NCBI RefSeq assembly: GCF_020782875.1
Contig: NZ_JAJGBN010000004.1
Span: forward strand, 310,001-374,000
Length of the DNA stretch: 64,000 nucleotides
Direction: 5' to 3'
DNA from: Allomuricauda sp. M10
GTDB taxonomy: Bacteria > Bacteroidota > Bacteroidia > Flavobacteriales > Flavobacteriaceae
Translations under genes and position numbers: made by a program
The notes under the pieces: generated by a model
The model's database searches: none
Told to the model about the DNA's origin: nothing
What the model saw: the letters and a program-made list of their open reading frames with translations, nothing else
Shown here: piece after piece, positions 26,315 through 35,464 of the stretch
Layout: each line of letters opens with the position of its first letter
How positions within the stretch are numbered: position 1 is the stretch's first letter

Positions 26315-27457
26315 TCAAAAGGTATTCTTGAATCGGGACTTATAGGCCTTTTCATAAATTTCTTCGTAAAGCGGAAGAATATTTACAATATCGAACTTGG
26401 AGGCCACTTTAAAAGCATTGTCCTTGAATTTTTTAAGTACCACATCATCCTTCAGAATTTCAATGGCCTTTTCTGCCATGGTATCCACATCCCCAACATT
26501 GGCCAAATATCCTGAAACCCCGTCTATATTCACTTCTGGGATACCTCCTGTATTGCTAGAAATAATGGCTACATTGTTGATCATGGCTTCCAAGGCGGCC
26601 AGACCAAAACTTTCAGATTCCGAAGGCAATAGGAACAGATCGGAAAAACAAAGAATCCTATCAATTTCGTTACTATTGCCCAAGAACAGTACCTTATCTT
26701 TAATCCCAAGGTCTTCACACATTTGTTCGGCCCCTTCTTTTTCAGGTCCTTCGCCTACCATGATCAATTTGGCAGGCACGGCTTTCTGGATTTTGTTGAA
26801 AATCTGAATTACATCAGGAATACGTTTTACTTTCCTAAAATTACTGATGTGGGTAACAATCCGTTCATTTTCCCTTGCCATCATGGATCGTTGACAATCC
26901 GTATACTCAGGTCGGTATTTGGAAATTTCGATGAAATTGGGCACCACTTCAATTTCCTTTTCTATATCGAAAAGCTCCAACGTGCTTTGCTTCAACGCTT
27001 CGGAAACAGAGGTGACCACATCCGATTTGTTGATGCTAAACGTAACCGCAGGCTTATAGAAAGGATGCTTGCCCACCAAGGTAATATCAGTTCCGTGCAA
27101 AGTAGTGATCATAGGAATGAAAATACCGGACTCTTGAAGCATTTTCTTGGCCATGTATCCCGCATAGGCGTGAGGAATGGCATAATGAACATGTAATAGT
27201 TCTATATCGTGCATTTTGATGGTATCCACCAATTTACTCGAAAGCGCCAACTCGTATGGCTGATAATGAAACAGGGGATATTCTGGCACGTGTACCTCGT
27301 GAAAATGGATATTGTTTCCCAAAAGTTCCAAACGAACCGGTTGGCGATAGGTAACGAAATGTACTTCGTGCCCCCTTGCTGCCAAGGCAATCCCCAATTC
27401 CGTGGCCACTACTCCACTACCACCAAATGTTGGGTAACAAACTATCGCAATTTTCAT
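26315..27457 (-). CDS. bshA: N-acetyl-alpha-D-glucosaminyl L-malate synthase
   Basis: A 380-residue GT4 enzyme that joins GlcNAc from UDP-GlcNAc to L-malate, the first step of bacillithiol synthesis. BshA features include KIAIVCYPTFGGSGVVATEL at the start, HVHYAIPHAYAGYMAK, TTLHGTDITLVGKHPFYKPA and the GT4 signature PSESESFGLAALEAM. Length matches family members, and bacillithiol is known from many Bacteroidota. BshB and BshC are not in the window. Reading continues directly into the small lipoprotein gene. The upstream GH3 fusion gene ends 30 bp before it. Confidence 0.93.
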   Translation of the reverse strand: MKIAIVCYPTFGGSGVVATELGIALAARGHEVHFVTYRQPVRLELLGNNIHFHEVHVPEYPLFHYQPYELALSSKLVDTIKMHDIELLHVHYAIPHAYAGYMAKKMLQESGIFIPMITTLHGTDITLVGKHPFYKPAVTFSINKSDVVTSVSEALKQSTLELFDIEKEIEVVPNFIEISKYRPEYTDCQRSMMARENERIVTHISNFRKVKRIPDVIQIFNKIQKAVPAKLIMVGEGPEKEGAEQMCEDLGIKDKVLFLGNSNEIDRILCFSDLFLLPSESESFGLAALEAMINNVAIISSNTGGIPEVNIDGVSGYLANVGDVDTMAEKAIEILKDDVVLKKFKDNAFKVASKFDIVNILPLYEEIYEKAYKSRFKNTF

Positions 27458-27486
27458 AAAAACAAATCTAAGGCATTAATCTTAGC

Positions 27487-30399
27487 CTAGTTAATAATGG
27501 AATCATAAATCACCTGCTGTATCCGTGTCCGCAATGCGGAATTAATCAACAAGTTATTGGCAGCAGTTGGGTATGTCCTGTTCGATAGAAATACATAAAC
27601 CAGTTCGGCATCTGGGTCTGCCCAGGTATAAGTACCCGTGAAACCGCTGTGCCCAAAACTTTTCCGCGAGACACAACCACAGGTAGGTCCCTTTTGCTCC
27701 AATTGGGGCTTATCAAAACCTACTCCCCTGCGTACATTCTTATTGCAGAAATAACAGGTGTTGAATTTTTTGACAGTACGTTCGTTCAACAATTGTTCCC
27801 CACCATAATATCCTCCTTGCAGGTACATTTGCATGATCTTTGCCACGTCTTCCGCCGTACTGAACAATCCTGCATGGCCGCCAACACCGCCCTGCATGGC
27901 CGCTCCCATATCGTGCACATAGCCCTGTATCCGCTGATATCTGAAATAGTCGTCCTCTTCAGTTGGAACTATCTCATCAACCTGAAATTTTTTCAAAGGA
28001 TTGAAAGTGGTCCTCTGTAAACCCATAGGTTTGTAAAAAAACTCATCCACCAATTCATCAATTGGTCTTTGATAGGTCTTTTCAATATATTCCTTGAAAA
28101 CATAATATCCTACATCGCTGTAACGATAACGGTTCGCCTTTAAAGTCTGTCTTCCTATCCGATTATAAATGGAGTCCTTGTACGATCTTGTGAGATATAA
28201 ATGATCGGCCACTTTATATGGAAATGCATCGGAAGGATTGTTCCTGTAAAACTCCGTTGAAGGTTTTCTATCCTTGGTCAGTGTATCCAAATAAAAGGCA
28301 ATCCATGAAGGTAACCTACCATAATGGGACAAGGCCTTCAAAACCGTTACATCTTTAAGTTCAGTGCTGGCATACTCCGGCATTAAGTCCTTGAACGTAT
28401 CATTGAGCTCAATTTTCCCTTCTTCCTCCATTTTCATGATCATGGGCAGGGTACTCAAAATTTTGGTCAGGGAGGCCAGATCATAAATAGATTCGGAGGT
28501 AATGCTATCTTGGGAATCATAGGTGGGCTTTCCAAAGCTCTTGTTGTAAATGATCTTGCCCTTTCTTGCCACCAAAACCTGGGCTCCAGGGAACATCAAG
28601 GAATCGATGCCTTGTTGTACCATAGAATCGACCATGGCCAAACCTTCAGTGCTCATCCCAACTCGTTCCGGAATACTGTAGCCCAACCTTTGAATGGATT
28701 TCAACTCCACACCGGTTCCCACTGGGAATTCCGTATGGGCAGAAACCGGTAGTTTTCCTGTTGCACCAACGGCGCCGAAAATAACTTCCGCTGCCTTTTC
28801 TTGGGCAATGGCACTATTTTGATAGGCCACCACCACCCCATCTATGGCATCCATATTGGGTACATCCAAAAGGGCATATGGTTTAGTGAATAATGTCAGT
28901 ATAGTGTTACTGGTTCGTAAATGTGATATTTCTTCCAGCCAATACAGTTCGTTCTGTGAAAACTTATAACCCTTCCATGGGCTTGCATTGCTTTTGTGGA
29001 AGCCGATGATCACCAAATTATAATTGGCCAGTTCCGTTTTGTATTCCGAAATGTTCTTGGCATCAATTTCGGTCACCTTATAATATTTATTCAACGATTT
29101 CAGAAATACCGAACCCGAATCATCACCAAAATGTAAGTAAGCAATTTTCTTATTATCCAGTTTTTTGATGGGCATCAATGAAAAATTATTTTTGGCCACC
29201 GTGATGGCACCTTCTATGGCTTCTTCATAAAGCACATCATTTTCAACGGAATTCAGGTCTTCATAAAGGTTTCCCAGAAGAACGGGCTTGTAATCGTTCA
29301 ACCCCGCCTTGTATTTTGCTTTCAATATTTTCTTTACCGAAAGGGACAATCGCTCTTCCGTTATCAATCCGGAATTGTAGGCTTGCATCATTTTTTCTTT
29401 GGCCTTGTCCACATTTTCGGGCATTAGAAGTACATCATTACCAGCCAAAAATGCTTGCAGTTCCACTTCTCCTTCGGGAGCAAATTGCGAAACTGCCTTC
29501 ATGTTCAACGCATCGGTAAAAATCAACCCTTTAAAACCCAATTCTTTTTGCAACAAATCCGTGACAATGGCTTTGGACAAGGTGGAAGGATGCCCCTCCC
29601 TACTTTCCAAGGCCGGAACATTCAAATGCGCAATCATTATGGAACTGAGTCCGTTTTCGATAGCTTTTTTAAACGGAAAAAGCTCAATGGAATCCAGTTC
29701 TTCCTTAAACGAATCGATGATAGGTAACGCTTTGTGGGAATCCGTTTCTGTATCACCATGACCAGGAAAATGCTTCCCAGAAGACAACACCCCAGCGGCT
29801 TCCAATCCTTTTAGGAAGGCGATTCCTTTCTGTGCAACATTTTTCGGGTCTTCTCCAAAAGAACGATTTCCAATGATGGGATTTCGTGGATTATTGTTCA
29901 CATCCAAATCGGGAGCGAAATTGATATTAATGCCCAAACGTTTGGCATGTCTTCCAATTTGATGCCCTACCCTTTCCACAATAGTACTGTCCTGGATGGC
30001 TCCAAGGGTCATGTTCCAAGGAAAAGCATAGGTAGAATCAAGGCGCATGGCCATGCCCCATTCAGCATCAATTCCGATCAGTAAGGGCACTTTGGATTCA
30101 GCTTGGTAAGCATTGGTCAGTTTGGCCTGTGCAACGGGTGTTCCACTCAAAAATATGACGCCACCAATCCCTGCTTGTTTTACCAGGTTTTTGATTTTAT
30201 CGGTAGAGGCCTTATCCTGATTGGAGGCAATACTGACCATGAACAACTGTCCCACTCGTTCTTGCAGGGACATGGAATTGTATTGGTTTTCTACCCAAGC
30301 CTGTTGTGCCACAGAATCCTTGGTGGCCAAAGGGTCTTTTTGGCCAAAAGATTGAAAACAAATGAATATGATTAGGAGGAAGTAGAGCTTTATCCGCAT
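27487..30399 (-). CDS. GH3 beta-N-acetylhexosaminidase fused to a serine hydrolase (beta-lactamase fold)
   Basis: A 970-residue secreted fusion. The signal peptide ends near FQSFGQ. Residues about 35-390 form a GH3 NagZ-like domain: GVIFLSGTP, GIDAEWGMAMR, the KHFPGHGDTETDSHKALP loop with the catalytic His/Asp, and the nucleophile Asp in GLIFTDALNMKAV. A GH3 C-terminal alpha/beta domain follows. Residues about 590-965 are a penicillin-binding/class C beta-lactamase domain with SxxK in DLASLTKILSTLP, YSD in RYRYSDVGYYVFK and HSG in SFGHSGFTGTYTW. It probably releases GlcNAc from peptidoglycan or muropeptides in the periplasm; the hydrolase domain could act on the peptide or an ester. Such fusions are known in Bacteroidota. 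Confidence 0.9.
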   Translation of the reverse strand: MRIKLYFLLIIFICFQSFGQKDPLATKDSVAQQAWVENQYNSMSLQERVGQLFMVSIASNQDKASTDKIKNLVKQAGIGGVIFLSGTPVAQAKLTNAYQAESKVPLLIGIDAEWGMAMRLDSTYAFPWNMTLGAIQDSTIVERVGHQIGRHAKRLGININFAPDLDVNNNPRNPIIGNRSFGEDPKNVAQKGIAFLKGLEAAGVLSSGKHFPGHGDTETDSHKALPIIDSFKEELDSIELFPFKKAIENGLSSIMIAHLNVPALESREGHPSTLSKAIVTDLLQKELGFKGLIFTDALNMKAVSQFAPEGEVELQAFLAGNDVLLMPENVDKAKEKMMQAYNSGLITEERLSLSVKKILKAKYKAGLNDYKPVLLGNLYEDLNSVENDVLYEEAIEGAITVAKNNFSLMPIKKLDNKKIAYLHFGDDSGSVFLKSLNKYYKVTEIDAKNISEYKTELANYNLVIIGFHKSNASPWKGYKFSQNELYWLEEISHLRTSNTILTLFTKPYALLDVPNMDAIDGVVVAYQNSAIAQEKAAEVIFGAVGATGKLPVSAHTEFPVGTGVELKSIQRLGYSIPERVGMSTEGLAMVDSMVQQGIDSLMFPGAQVLVARKGKIIYNKSFGKPTYDSQDSITSESIYDLASLTKILSTLPMIMKMEEEGKIELNDTFKDLMPEYASTELKDVTVLKALSHYGRLPSWIAFYLDTLTKDRKPSTEFYRNNPSDAFPYKVADHLYLTRSYKDSIYNRIGRQTLKANRYRYSDVGYYVFKEYIEKTYQRPIDELVDEFFYKPMGLQRTTFNPLKKFQVDEIVPTEEDDYFRYQRIQGYVHDMGAAMQGGVGGHAGLFSTAEDVAKIMQMYLQGGYYGGEQLLNERTVKKFNTCYFCNKNVRRGVGFDKPQLEQKGPTCGCVSRKSFGHSGFTGTYTWADPDAELVYVFLSNRTYPTAANNLLINSALRTRIQQVIYDSIIN

Positions 30400-30490
30400 A
30401 AATACCTTGTCTAAGACATGAACTTATTGCTGATAAAAATATTGCATTTGGTCGAGGAATGCACAGAAATTAAGATAATTTAAGAACTTC

Positions 30491-30973
30491 CTAAACAAAT
30501 CTGGAATGCCAACTTTCACTTGCAGGCACTTCCCAATTTTCAAGATATTCCTGTTTGGTAGCCACCAAATTATTAAAAACGATGGTGTTGGCCGATACCG
30601 CCTTTGCCTTGGCCATTTTCTTAAAATCCATCAAAGGTTTGTATGCGATGAACTCCCCTTGCTTGAAGGAAACGTTCATGCGATCCAAAAGTTCCACCTG
30701 AAACTTCTTTTCCAACATTTGGATAAAATGTACGGAAGCATCTATGGAACAACCAGATGCACTTGCATTCGTCTGATCCAGACCAACAACAATGAAACGG
30801 TTGTATTTGATCTCGAAACCGGCATGCAGATCACTCCCATGAGCGGTCCACTGCTTTAAAAATTCCGACATACTCTGCTCTATCTCCAACAACTCGGATT
30901 CTGAAAAACTTCTATTGGATTGATAGATCCAAATTCGGGAATGATCGGGCAATTCGTTAAAATCTACCAACAT
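30491..30973 (-). CDS. Conserved flavobacterial protein of unknown function
   Basis: A 160-residue soluble protein starting MLVDFNELPDHSRIWIYQSN, with HGSDLHAGFEIKYNRFIVVG, ASGCSIDASVHFIQMLEKKF and MAKAKAVSANTIVFNNLVA. Relatives are often labelled ABC transporter ATPase, but there is no Walker A, signature or Walker B motif, so that label is not supported. The ATG at 30973 lies one base after the TGA of the Fe-S protein gene, so it is co-translated with the electron-transfer pair. Function unknown; the sequence CSIDASVHF might be part of an active site. Confidence 0.75.
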   Translation of the reverse strand: MLVDFNELPDHSRIWIYQSNRSFSESELLEIEQSMSEFLKQWTAHGSDLHAGFEIKYNRFIVVGLDQTNASASGCSIDASVHFIQMLEKKFQVELLDRMNVSFKQGEFIAYKPLMDFKKMAKAKAVSANTIVFNNLVATKQEYLENWEVPASESWHSRFV

Positions 30974-30974
30974 A

Positions 30975-31760
30975 TCAAATGGAGTTTGCTAATAGTTCGG
31001 CTACGTCCAATACCGTAACGCTGTTTTCTTTTTCATGTGCTTTGATGCCATCCGTCATCATGGTATTGCAATACGGACAACCCGTTGCAATGATGTTGGG
31101 ATTGGTTTCCAAAGCGTCCTTTGTTCGTAAAACATTAATGTCCATATTCCCTTTTTCTGGTTCTTTGAACATTTGTGCCCCTCCGGCACCACAACACAAA
31201 GCGGTAGTTTTATGGCGTTTCATTTCTACCAAATCGGCGTTGGTTTTGGCCAAGATTTCCCTTGGTGCTTCATACACTGAATTGGCCCGACCCAAATAAC
31301 AGGGATCGTGGAAAGTGATACGCTTGCCTTTATAAGTTTCTCCTCGCAAGGTCAGACGTCCCTGATCTAAAAGTTCTTTCAAATATTGGGTATGGTGCAA
31401 AACATCATAGGTGCCACCAAGACCTGGGTATTCATTTTTCAGGGTATTGAAGGAATGGGGATCACAGGTCACAATCCTTTTAATTTCATAACCATTCAAC
31501 AGTTCAATGTTCATCATGGCCTGCATTTGGAACAGAAACTCATTCCCAGCCCTTTTGGCCACATCGCCTGTTGAGCTTTCCTCTTGACCTAACACAGCAA
31601 AGTCAACATTGGCTTGGTTCAACAACTTTACAAAAGCCCTGGATATTTTTTTAGCCCTGTCATCGTAGCTTCCAGCCGAACCTACCCAAAACAAAATTTC
31701 CGGTTGTTTGCCTTCGGCCATAAACTCCTGCATGGTTTTCACCCTCAATTGTTCACCCAT
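30975..31760 (-). CDS. CCG-domain Fe-S oxidoreductase (HdrB/GlcF-like)
   Basis: A 261-residue protein with cysteine-rich CCG domains of the heterodisulfide reductase B/glycolate oxidase GlcF type. Visible segments are GSAGSYDDRAKKISRAFVKL, TCDPHSFNTLKNEYP, DPCYLGRANSVYEAPRE, ALCCGAGGAQMF and ATGCPYCNTMMTDGI, which bind a cubane or non-cubane Fe-S cluster. It starts 10 bp after the membrane-bound dicluster protein. The two together look like a membrane quinone-linked electron-transfer unit. The physiological substrate is not known. Confidence 0.85.
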   Translation of the reverse strand: MGEQLRVKTMQEFMAEGKQPEILFWVGSAGSYDDRAKKISRAFVKLLNQANVDFAVLGQEESSTGDVAKRAGNEFLFQMQAMMNIELLNGYEIKRIVTCDPHSFNTLKNEYPGLGGTYDVLHHTQYLKELLDQGRLTLRGETYKGKRITFHDPCYLGRANSVYEAPREILAKTNADLVEMKRHKTTALCCGAGGAQMFKEPEKGNMDINVLRTKDALETNPNIIATGCPYCNTMMTDGIKAHEKENSVTVLDVAELLANSI

Positions 31761-31770
31761 AGTGCTCGAT

Positions 31771-33096
31771 TTATTCGTTTACCCAGTTTAAGCGATCCAT
31801 TTGGTTGTAAGGCCAAGGAGCTCCGTTGTTCTCGATGTTGGACATCATATTGTTCAATTCCATTGGAGCAGCGGACTGTTCCATGACCAAGTACCTTCGC
31901 ATTTCCACAATGATAGATAAAGGATCAATACTCACAGGACATGCCTGTACACAAGCATTACAGGTGGTACACGCCCAAAGCTCTTCCCTGCTGATATAAT
32001 CGTCCAAGAGTTGTTTTCCATCCGGAACAAATTCGCCTTTGTTGGCGTCCATGTTTTTGCCCACTTCTTCCAAACGGTCACGGGTGTCCATCATGATTTT
32101 TCGTGGGGACAATTTTTTTCCTGTTTGGTTAGCCGGACATTCCGAGGTGCATCGCCCACATTCGGTACAGGTATAGGCATTCAACAATTGCACCCAATTC
32201 AAATCCATCACATCCGAAGCCCCAAATTTTTCGGGAACCGCAGCATCAGAAGTTGCTGGCGCGGCAAAAGGGTCTGCATTGGGATCCATCATCAACTTCA
32301 CCTCATTGGTAACGGATTGCAGGTTGTTGAGTTGTCCCTTCGGCTTCACCTTGCCAAAATAAGTGTTCGGGAATGCCAAAAGAATATGAAGGTGTTTGGA
32401 ATAGTACAAATAGTTCAAAAAGGCCAAGATTCCCAAGATATGCATCCACCAAGCTGTTCGCTCAATGGCCATTAATCCAGATTCGGACATGCCACTCATT
32501 AAAGGAGTCAAAAATTGACTGATGGGAAATGAACCTGCCTGAACATAATGTTCTGCTCCCAATTGCTGTAATTGGGAATCCGCTGCATTCATCGTCAAAA
32601 AGAGGGTCATCAACACCAATTCGATATACAAAATCAGGTTCCCATCCTTTTTGGGCCAGCCCTTCATTTCTGGTTTGATGAATCGTTGCAATCGGATGAT
32701 GTTCCTTCTAATCCAAAATACAACCACGGCCACAATGACCAAGAAGGCCAAAATTTCAAAGGAACCGATCAAAAAATTATAGACGGAACCCAGTGAGGAA
32801 AACAATCTATGGGTCCCCAACAGACCATCAAGAATAATCTCTAGCACCTCTAAATTGATGATAATAAACCCCACATATACAAAAATGTGCATAATCCCAG
32901 CAACCGGACGCACTACCATTTTAGTCTGTCCCAAGGCAATTCGGATCATATTGTTCCAACGCTGCGTCTTATTATCGCTCACATCCACATCTTTTCCCAA
33001 TTTGATGTTCCTGGAAAGCTTTTTCACATTTCGGGTAAAGAAACCCACCCCAGCAATTAGGGCTATGGCAAAGAGAATGTTGGGTACGTATTCCAT
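31771..33096 (-). CDS. Membrane-bound 4Fe-4S dicluster protein (HdrC/NarI-like)
   Basis: A 441-residue protein. The N-terminal 250 residues hold five or so membrane segments resembling a cytochrome-b/NarI-like module (VRPVAGIMHIFVYVGFIIIN, RTAWWMHILGILAFLNYLYY, with histidines that could hold haem). The C-terminal part has two [4Fe-4S] motifs, CTECGRCTSECPANQTGKK and CTTCNACVQACPVSIDPLS. It could pass electrons between quinone and the soluble CCG protein downstream. Its ATG directly follows the TAG of the MCE gene with no spacer, so translation is coupled. Confidence 0.85.
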   Translation of the reverse strand: MEYVPNILFAIALIAGVGFFTRNVKKLSRNIKLGKDVDVSDNKTQRWNNMIRIALGQTKMVVRPVAGIMHIFVYVGFIIINLEVLEIILDGLLGTHRLFSSLGSVYNFLIGSFEILAFLVIVAVVVFWIRRNIIRLQRFIKPEMKGWPKKDGNLILYIELVLMTLFLTMNAADSQLQQLGAEHYVQAGSFPISQFLTPLMSGMSESGLMAIERTAWWMHILGILAFLNYLYYSKHLHILLAFPNTYFGKVKPKGQLNNLQSVTNEVKLMMDPNADPFAAPATSDAAVPEKFGASDVMDLNWVQLLNAYTCTECGRCTSECPANQTGKKLSPRKIMMDTRDRLEEVGKNMDANKGEFVPDGKQLLDDYISREELWACTTCNACVQACPVSIDPLSIIVEMRRYLVMEQSAAPMELNNMMSNIENNGAPWPYNQMDRLNWVNE

Positions 33097-34065
33097 CTAC
33101 TGATTTTCTTTTTGTTCAGCCGGATCATTTTCAGGCAAGGTATAATCCTTTTGCTTTTTCCCGAAAACAGAAACATTCACGTAGCGCTTTGGATTTAACC
33201 TGAAATCCTGCAACAGAAGATCTAGCTCCCTCGAGGCTGCTGCCAAATTATTGTAAAGGGCATCATCTTTATGCAATTTGCCCAAAGAACCTTCCCCTTC
33301 TTCAATTTTGGCCAAAATTCCGTTGAGCTTGCTGACCGTACCTTGGAACTCGGCAAGGGTACTTCCTAAATCTGCATTGACCAAGGAATCGGATAGTTTT
33401 GAGAAATTGGAAGTGATATGGCTCACATTTTTCAAGGAAGAATCCAATTGCATTTTGTTGTTCTCCAAAAGGGTGTTCATTTTATCAGCACTGCCTTTAA
33501 AAGCTTGTACCAGCTCATTCAAGGATACAATGGTCGCTTTCAGTTCCTTTTTGGTGGGATCGTCCAAAATTTCATTAAAGTTCATCAAAAGAGAATCCGC
33601 ATTGGAGACCGCTCCTTCAACCTTCATTTGCAAAGGCGTCAATTTTTGTTGCACCAGTTCGGTAATGCCCGGTTTAATTTTGGATTGAAGGGTATCACCT
33701 GACTTGGCCATTGCTGCATCATCAAAAACGGGTACGATCTGCACTCCTTTTCCACCAATGATCCCAGTATCGAACAATTCAGCAATGCTGTTTTCCGAAA
33801 ATTGAAATTCATTGCTCACGGAAAGCGTTACCAACAATTTTCCGGAGCCATCCTTAAATTTGATACTGGTCACATTGCCAACATTATATCCGTTGATGGA
33901 CACTTGGGTACCGGGTTGCAACCCCCCAACATTGTCGTATACGGCATAAAACGTTTTGTTATTATCGAAAAGAGGAGAGGATTTTAAGTAGCTCAGCCCA
34001 AAGATAAAGGCCACGATTCCTGCGACTACAATAATCCCGGTCTTGATTTCCCTGGATAGTTTCAA
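33097..34065 (-). CDS. MCE (MlaD-like) domain protein
   Basis: A 322-residue protein with one N-terminal membrane helix (about residues 9-28, TGIIVVAGIVAFIFGLSYL). A single MCE domain follows (FYAVYDNVGGLQPGTQVSIN, GYNVGNVTSIKF) and then a long helical region with leucine/asparagine repeats. MCE proteins form hexameric rings that carry lipids across the periplasm. The usual MlaE permease and MlaF ATPase are not in this window. The start is TTG at 34065. It is the first gene of a minus-strand run with the two Fe-S proteins and the small conserved protein, and follows the amidase gene after about 66 bp. Confidence 0.88.
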   Translation of the reverse strand: MKLSREIKTGIIVVAGIVAFIFGLSYLKSSPLFDNNKTFYAVYDNVGGLQPGTQVSINGYNVGNVTSIKFKDGSGKLLVTLSVSNEFQFSENSIAELFDTGIIGGKGVQIVPVFDDAAMAKSGDTLQSKIKPGITELVQQKLTPLQMKVEGAVSNADSLLMNFNEILDDPTKKELKATIVSLNELVQAFKGSADKMNTLLENNKMQLDSSLKNVSHITSNFSKLSDSLVNADLGSTLAEFQGTVSKLNGILAKIEEGEGSLGKLHKDDALYNNLAAASRELDLLLQDFRLNPKRYVNVSVFGKKQKDYTLPENDPAEQKENQ

Positions 34066-34131
34066 AAGATTCGGTTTACAGTTTAAACAAAATTAGGAAT
34101 ATTTTTTACAAGGAGACCATTGATCTGATGG

Positions 34132-35334
34132 CTACTTCAAAGCATCGGTCAATGGCACCCTGTTTCCATTTTTATAGGCAACGATGTATGATGTACTATA
34201 GCCCTTGGCATCCGCATTGGCCTTGAGCTTTTTGGCTTCGTCCATGTTGGTGGCGTTACCATACATATATCGAAATAGATTTTTGTAGGGCTCCTTCGTC
34301 ATTTGGTCCAATCCATTAAAGTTTTCACTTTTTAACGGGATGTTTTTGGCACTGGCCATAATTTGTACCTTATACACAATTCCCGTACTTGAAGGTGGGG
34401 TGACCTCTTCCTTCACAACCTTGGGTTCCACTTTGACCGGAACAGTTTTCGGCTCCTCTTTAATCGGAGCTTCTTCCTTTTTGGTTTCCTCTGGAAGATT
34501 CACTGCGACTTCTGTATTTTCAATACGTTGTGAAGGTGGTGTGGTAACCACTCCTGTTCCCAATTCTTCCCTATAGGACAGCACAGCATCGGCAATGGCC
34601 TTACCCATTTCTTGCTGGCCCTTTTTGGAGTTGAGATAACTTCCTTCACTTTTATTCGTCAAAAAACCGGTTTCTATCAACACGCTGGGCATAAAGGTTT
34701 GGTGTAACACTATAAACCCGGCTTGTTTTACTTTTCTATCCTTTCTATTGAGGCCATTGGTAAAGTTGTCCTGTAGTTTTTTTCCTAAATGGATGCTTTG
34801 TTCCAAAAATTCTTCCTGCATGATCGTCAACCCAATAATGGATTCGGGAGAATTGATATCATACTCTGCATATCGGGTGGCATAATCGTCTTCCAAATAG
34901 ATTACGGAGTTTTCCTTTTTAGCCACCTCAAAGTTTTGTCGGTTGGCATGTAGTCCCAAAACAAAGGTCCCTGCCCCATTGGCATCAGAATTATGGGAAT
35001 CACAGTGTACCGAAACAAAAAGATCGGCATTGGCCTCGTTGGCAATTCGCCCACGAACAAACAAGTCCACAAAAGTGTCATCATTCCTCGTGTACACTAC
35101 TTTAATATTAGGATCCTTTGCCAATTCTTCACCCGCTTTAAGCACAATGGCGAGGGCGATATCCTTCTCCAAATAGCCATTTCCGAGGTTCCCTGGATCG
35201 TGCCCGCCGTGGCCTGCATCCAATACAACAACAAATTGATCCTTCGGTGGCATCTTGGTTTCGATTTTCGTAAAAGATGTCAACGGAAGGACAAAGAGAA
35301 GAAAAACTAAAAATGCTGACCGACTTTTATTCAT
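34132..35334 (-). CDS. N-acetylmuramoyl-L-alanine amidase with SPOR-like C-terminus
   Basis: A protein of about 400 residues. The signal peptide SAFLVFLLFVLPLTSF supports ATG 35334 as the start; the open frame to 35463 adds 43 residues unlike a signal peptide. The Amidase_3 domain has FVVVLDAGHGGHDPGNLGNG with zinc-binding His and the following Glu region, FVSVHCDSHNSD, and SVLIETGFLTNKSEGSYL with the catalytic Glu. A Pro/Glu/Lys/Val-rich linker is followed by a SPOR-like domain (VYKVQIMASAKNI, NLFRYMYGNATNMDEAKKL) that would bind denuded glycan at the septum. It cuts the amide between MurNAc and the stem peptide during division. It is divergent from lptD. Confidence 0.9.
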   Translation of the reverse strand: MNKSRSAFLVFLLFVLPLTSFTKIETKMPPKDQFVVVLDAGHGGHDPGNLGNGYLEKDIALAIVLKAGEELAKDPNIKVVYTRNDDTFVDLFVRGRIANEANADLFVSVHCDSHNSDANGAGTFVLGLHANRQNFEVAKKENSVIYLEDDYATRYAEYDINSPESIIGLTIMQEEFLEQSIHLGKKLQDNFTNGLNRKDRKVKQAGFIVLHQTFMPSVLIETGFLTNKSEGSYLNSKKGQQEMGKAIADAVLSYREELGTGVVTTPPSQRIENTEVAVNLPEETKKEEAPIKEEPKTVPVKVEPKVVKEEVTPPSSTGIVYKVQIMASAKNIPLKSENFNGLDQMTKEPYKNLFRYMYGNATNMDEAKKLKANADAKGYSTSYIVAYKNGNRVPLTDALK

Positions 35335-35410
35335 AAGAACTGCTTGATTATAGTGCCCTGTATTGGTTAAAAATATGGTAATCTCCCATAAGTAGACCAA
35401 AAAATATATG

Positions 35411-35418
35411 TAAGTTTG
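35411..35418 (+). promoter_or_regulatory. Candidate -7 element of the lptD promoter
   Basis: TAAGTTTG, an exact TAnnTTTG match, 46 bp upstream of the lptD start in the 130-bp divergent gap. No clear TTTG at the -33 position; the upstream stretch is AT-rich. Confidence 0.42.
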
Positions 35419-35464
35419 AGGCCAAAAACTGGGCCAAACTAGCACAAAAATAGGATTTATCACG

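Noticed and set aside
35335..35463. 43-residue N-terminal extension of the amidase
   Set aside because: It would cover the lptD promoter region and precede a normal signal peptide at 35334.
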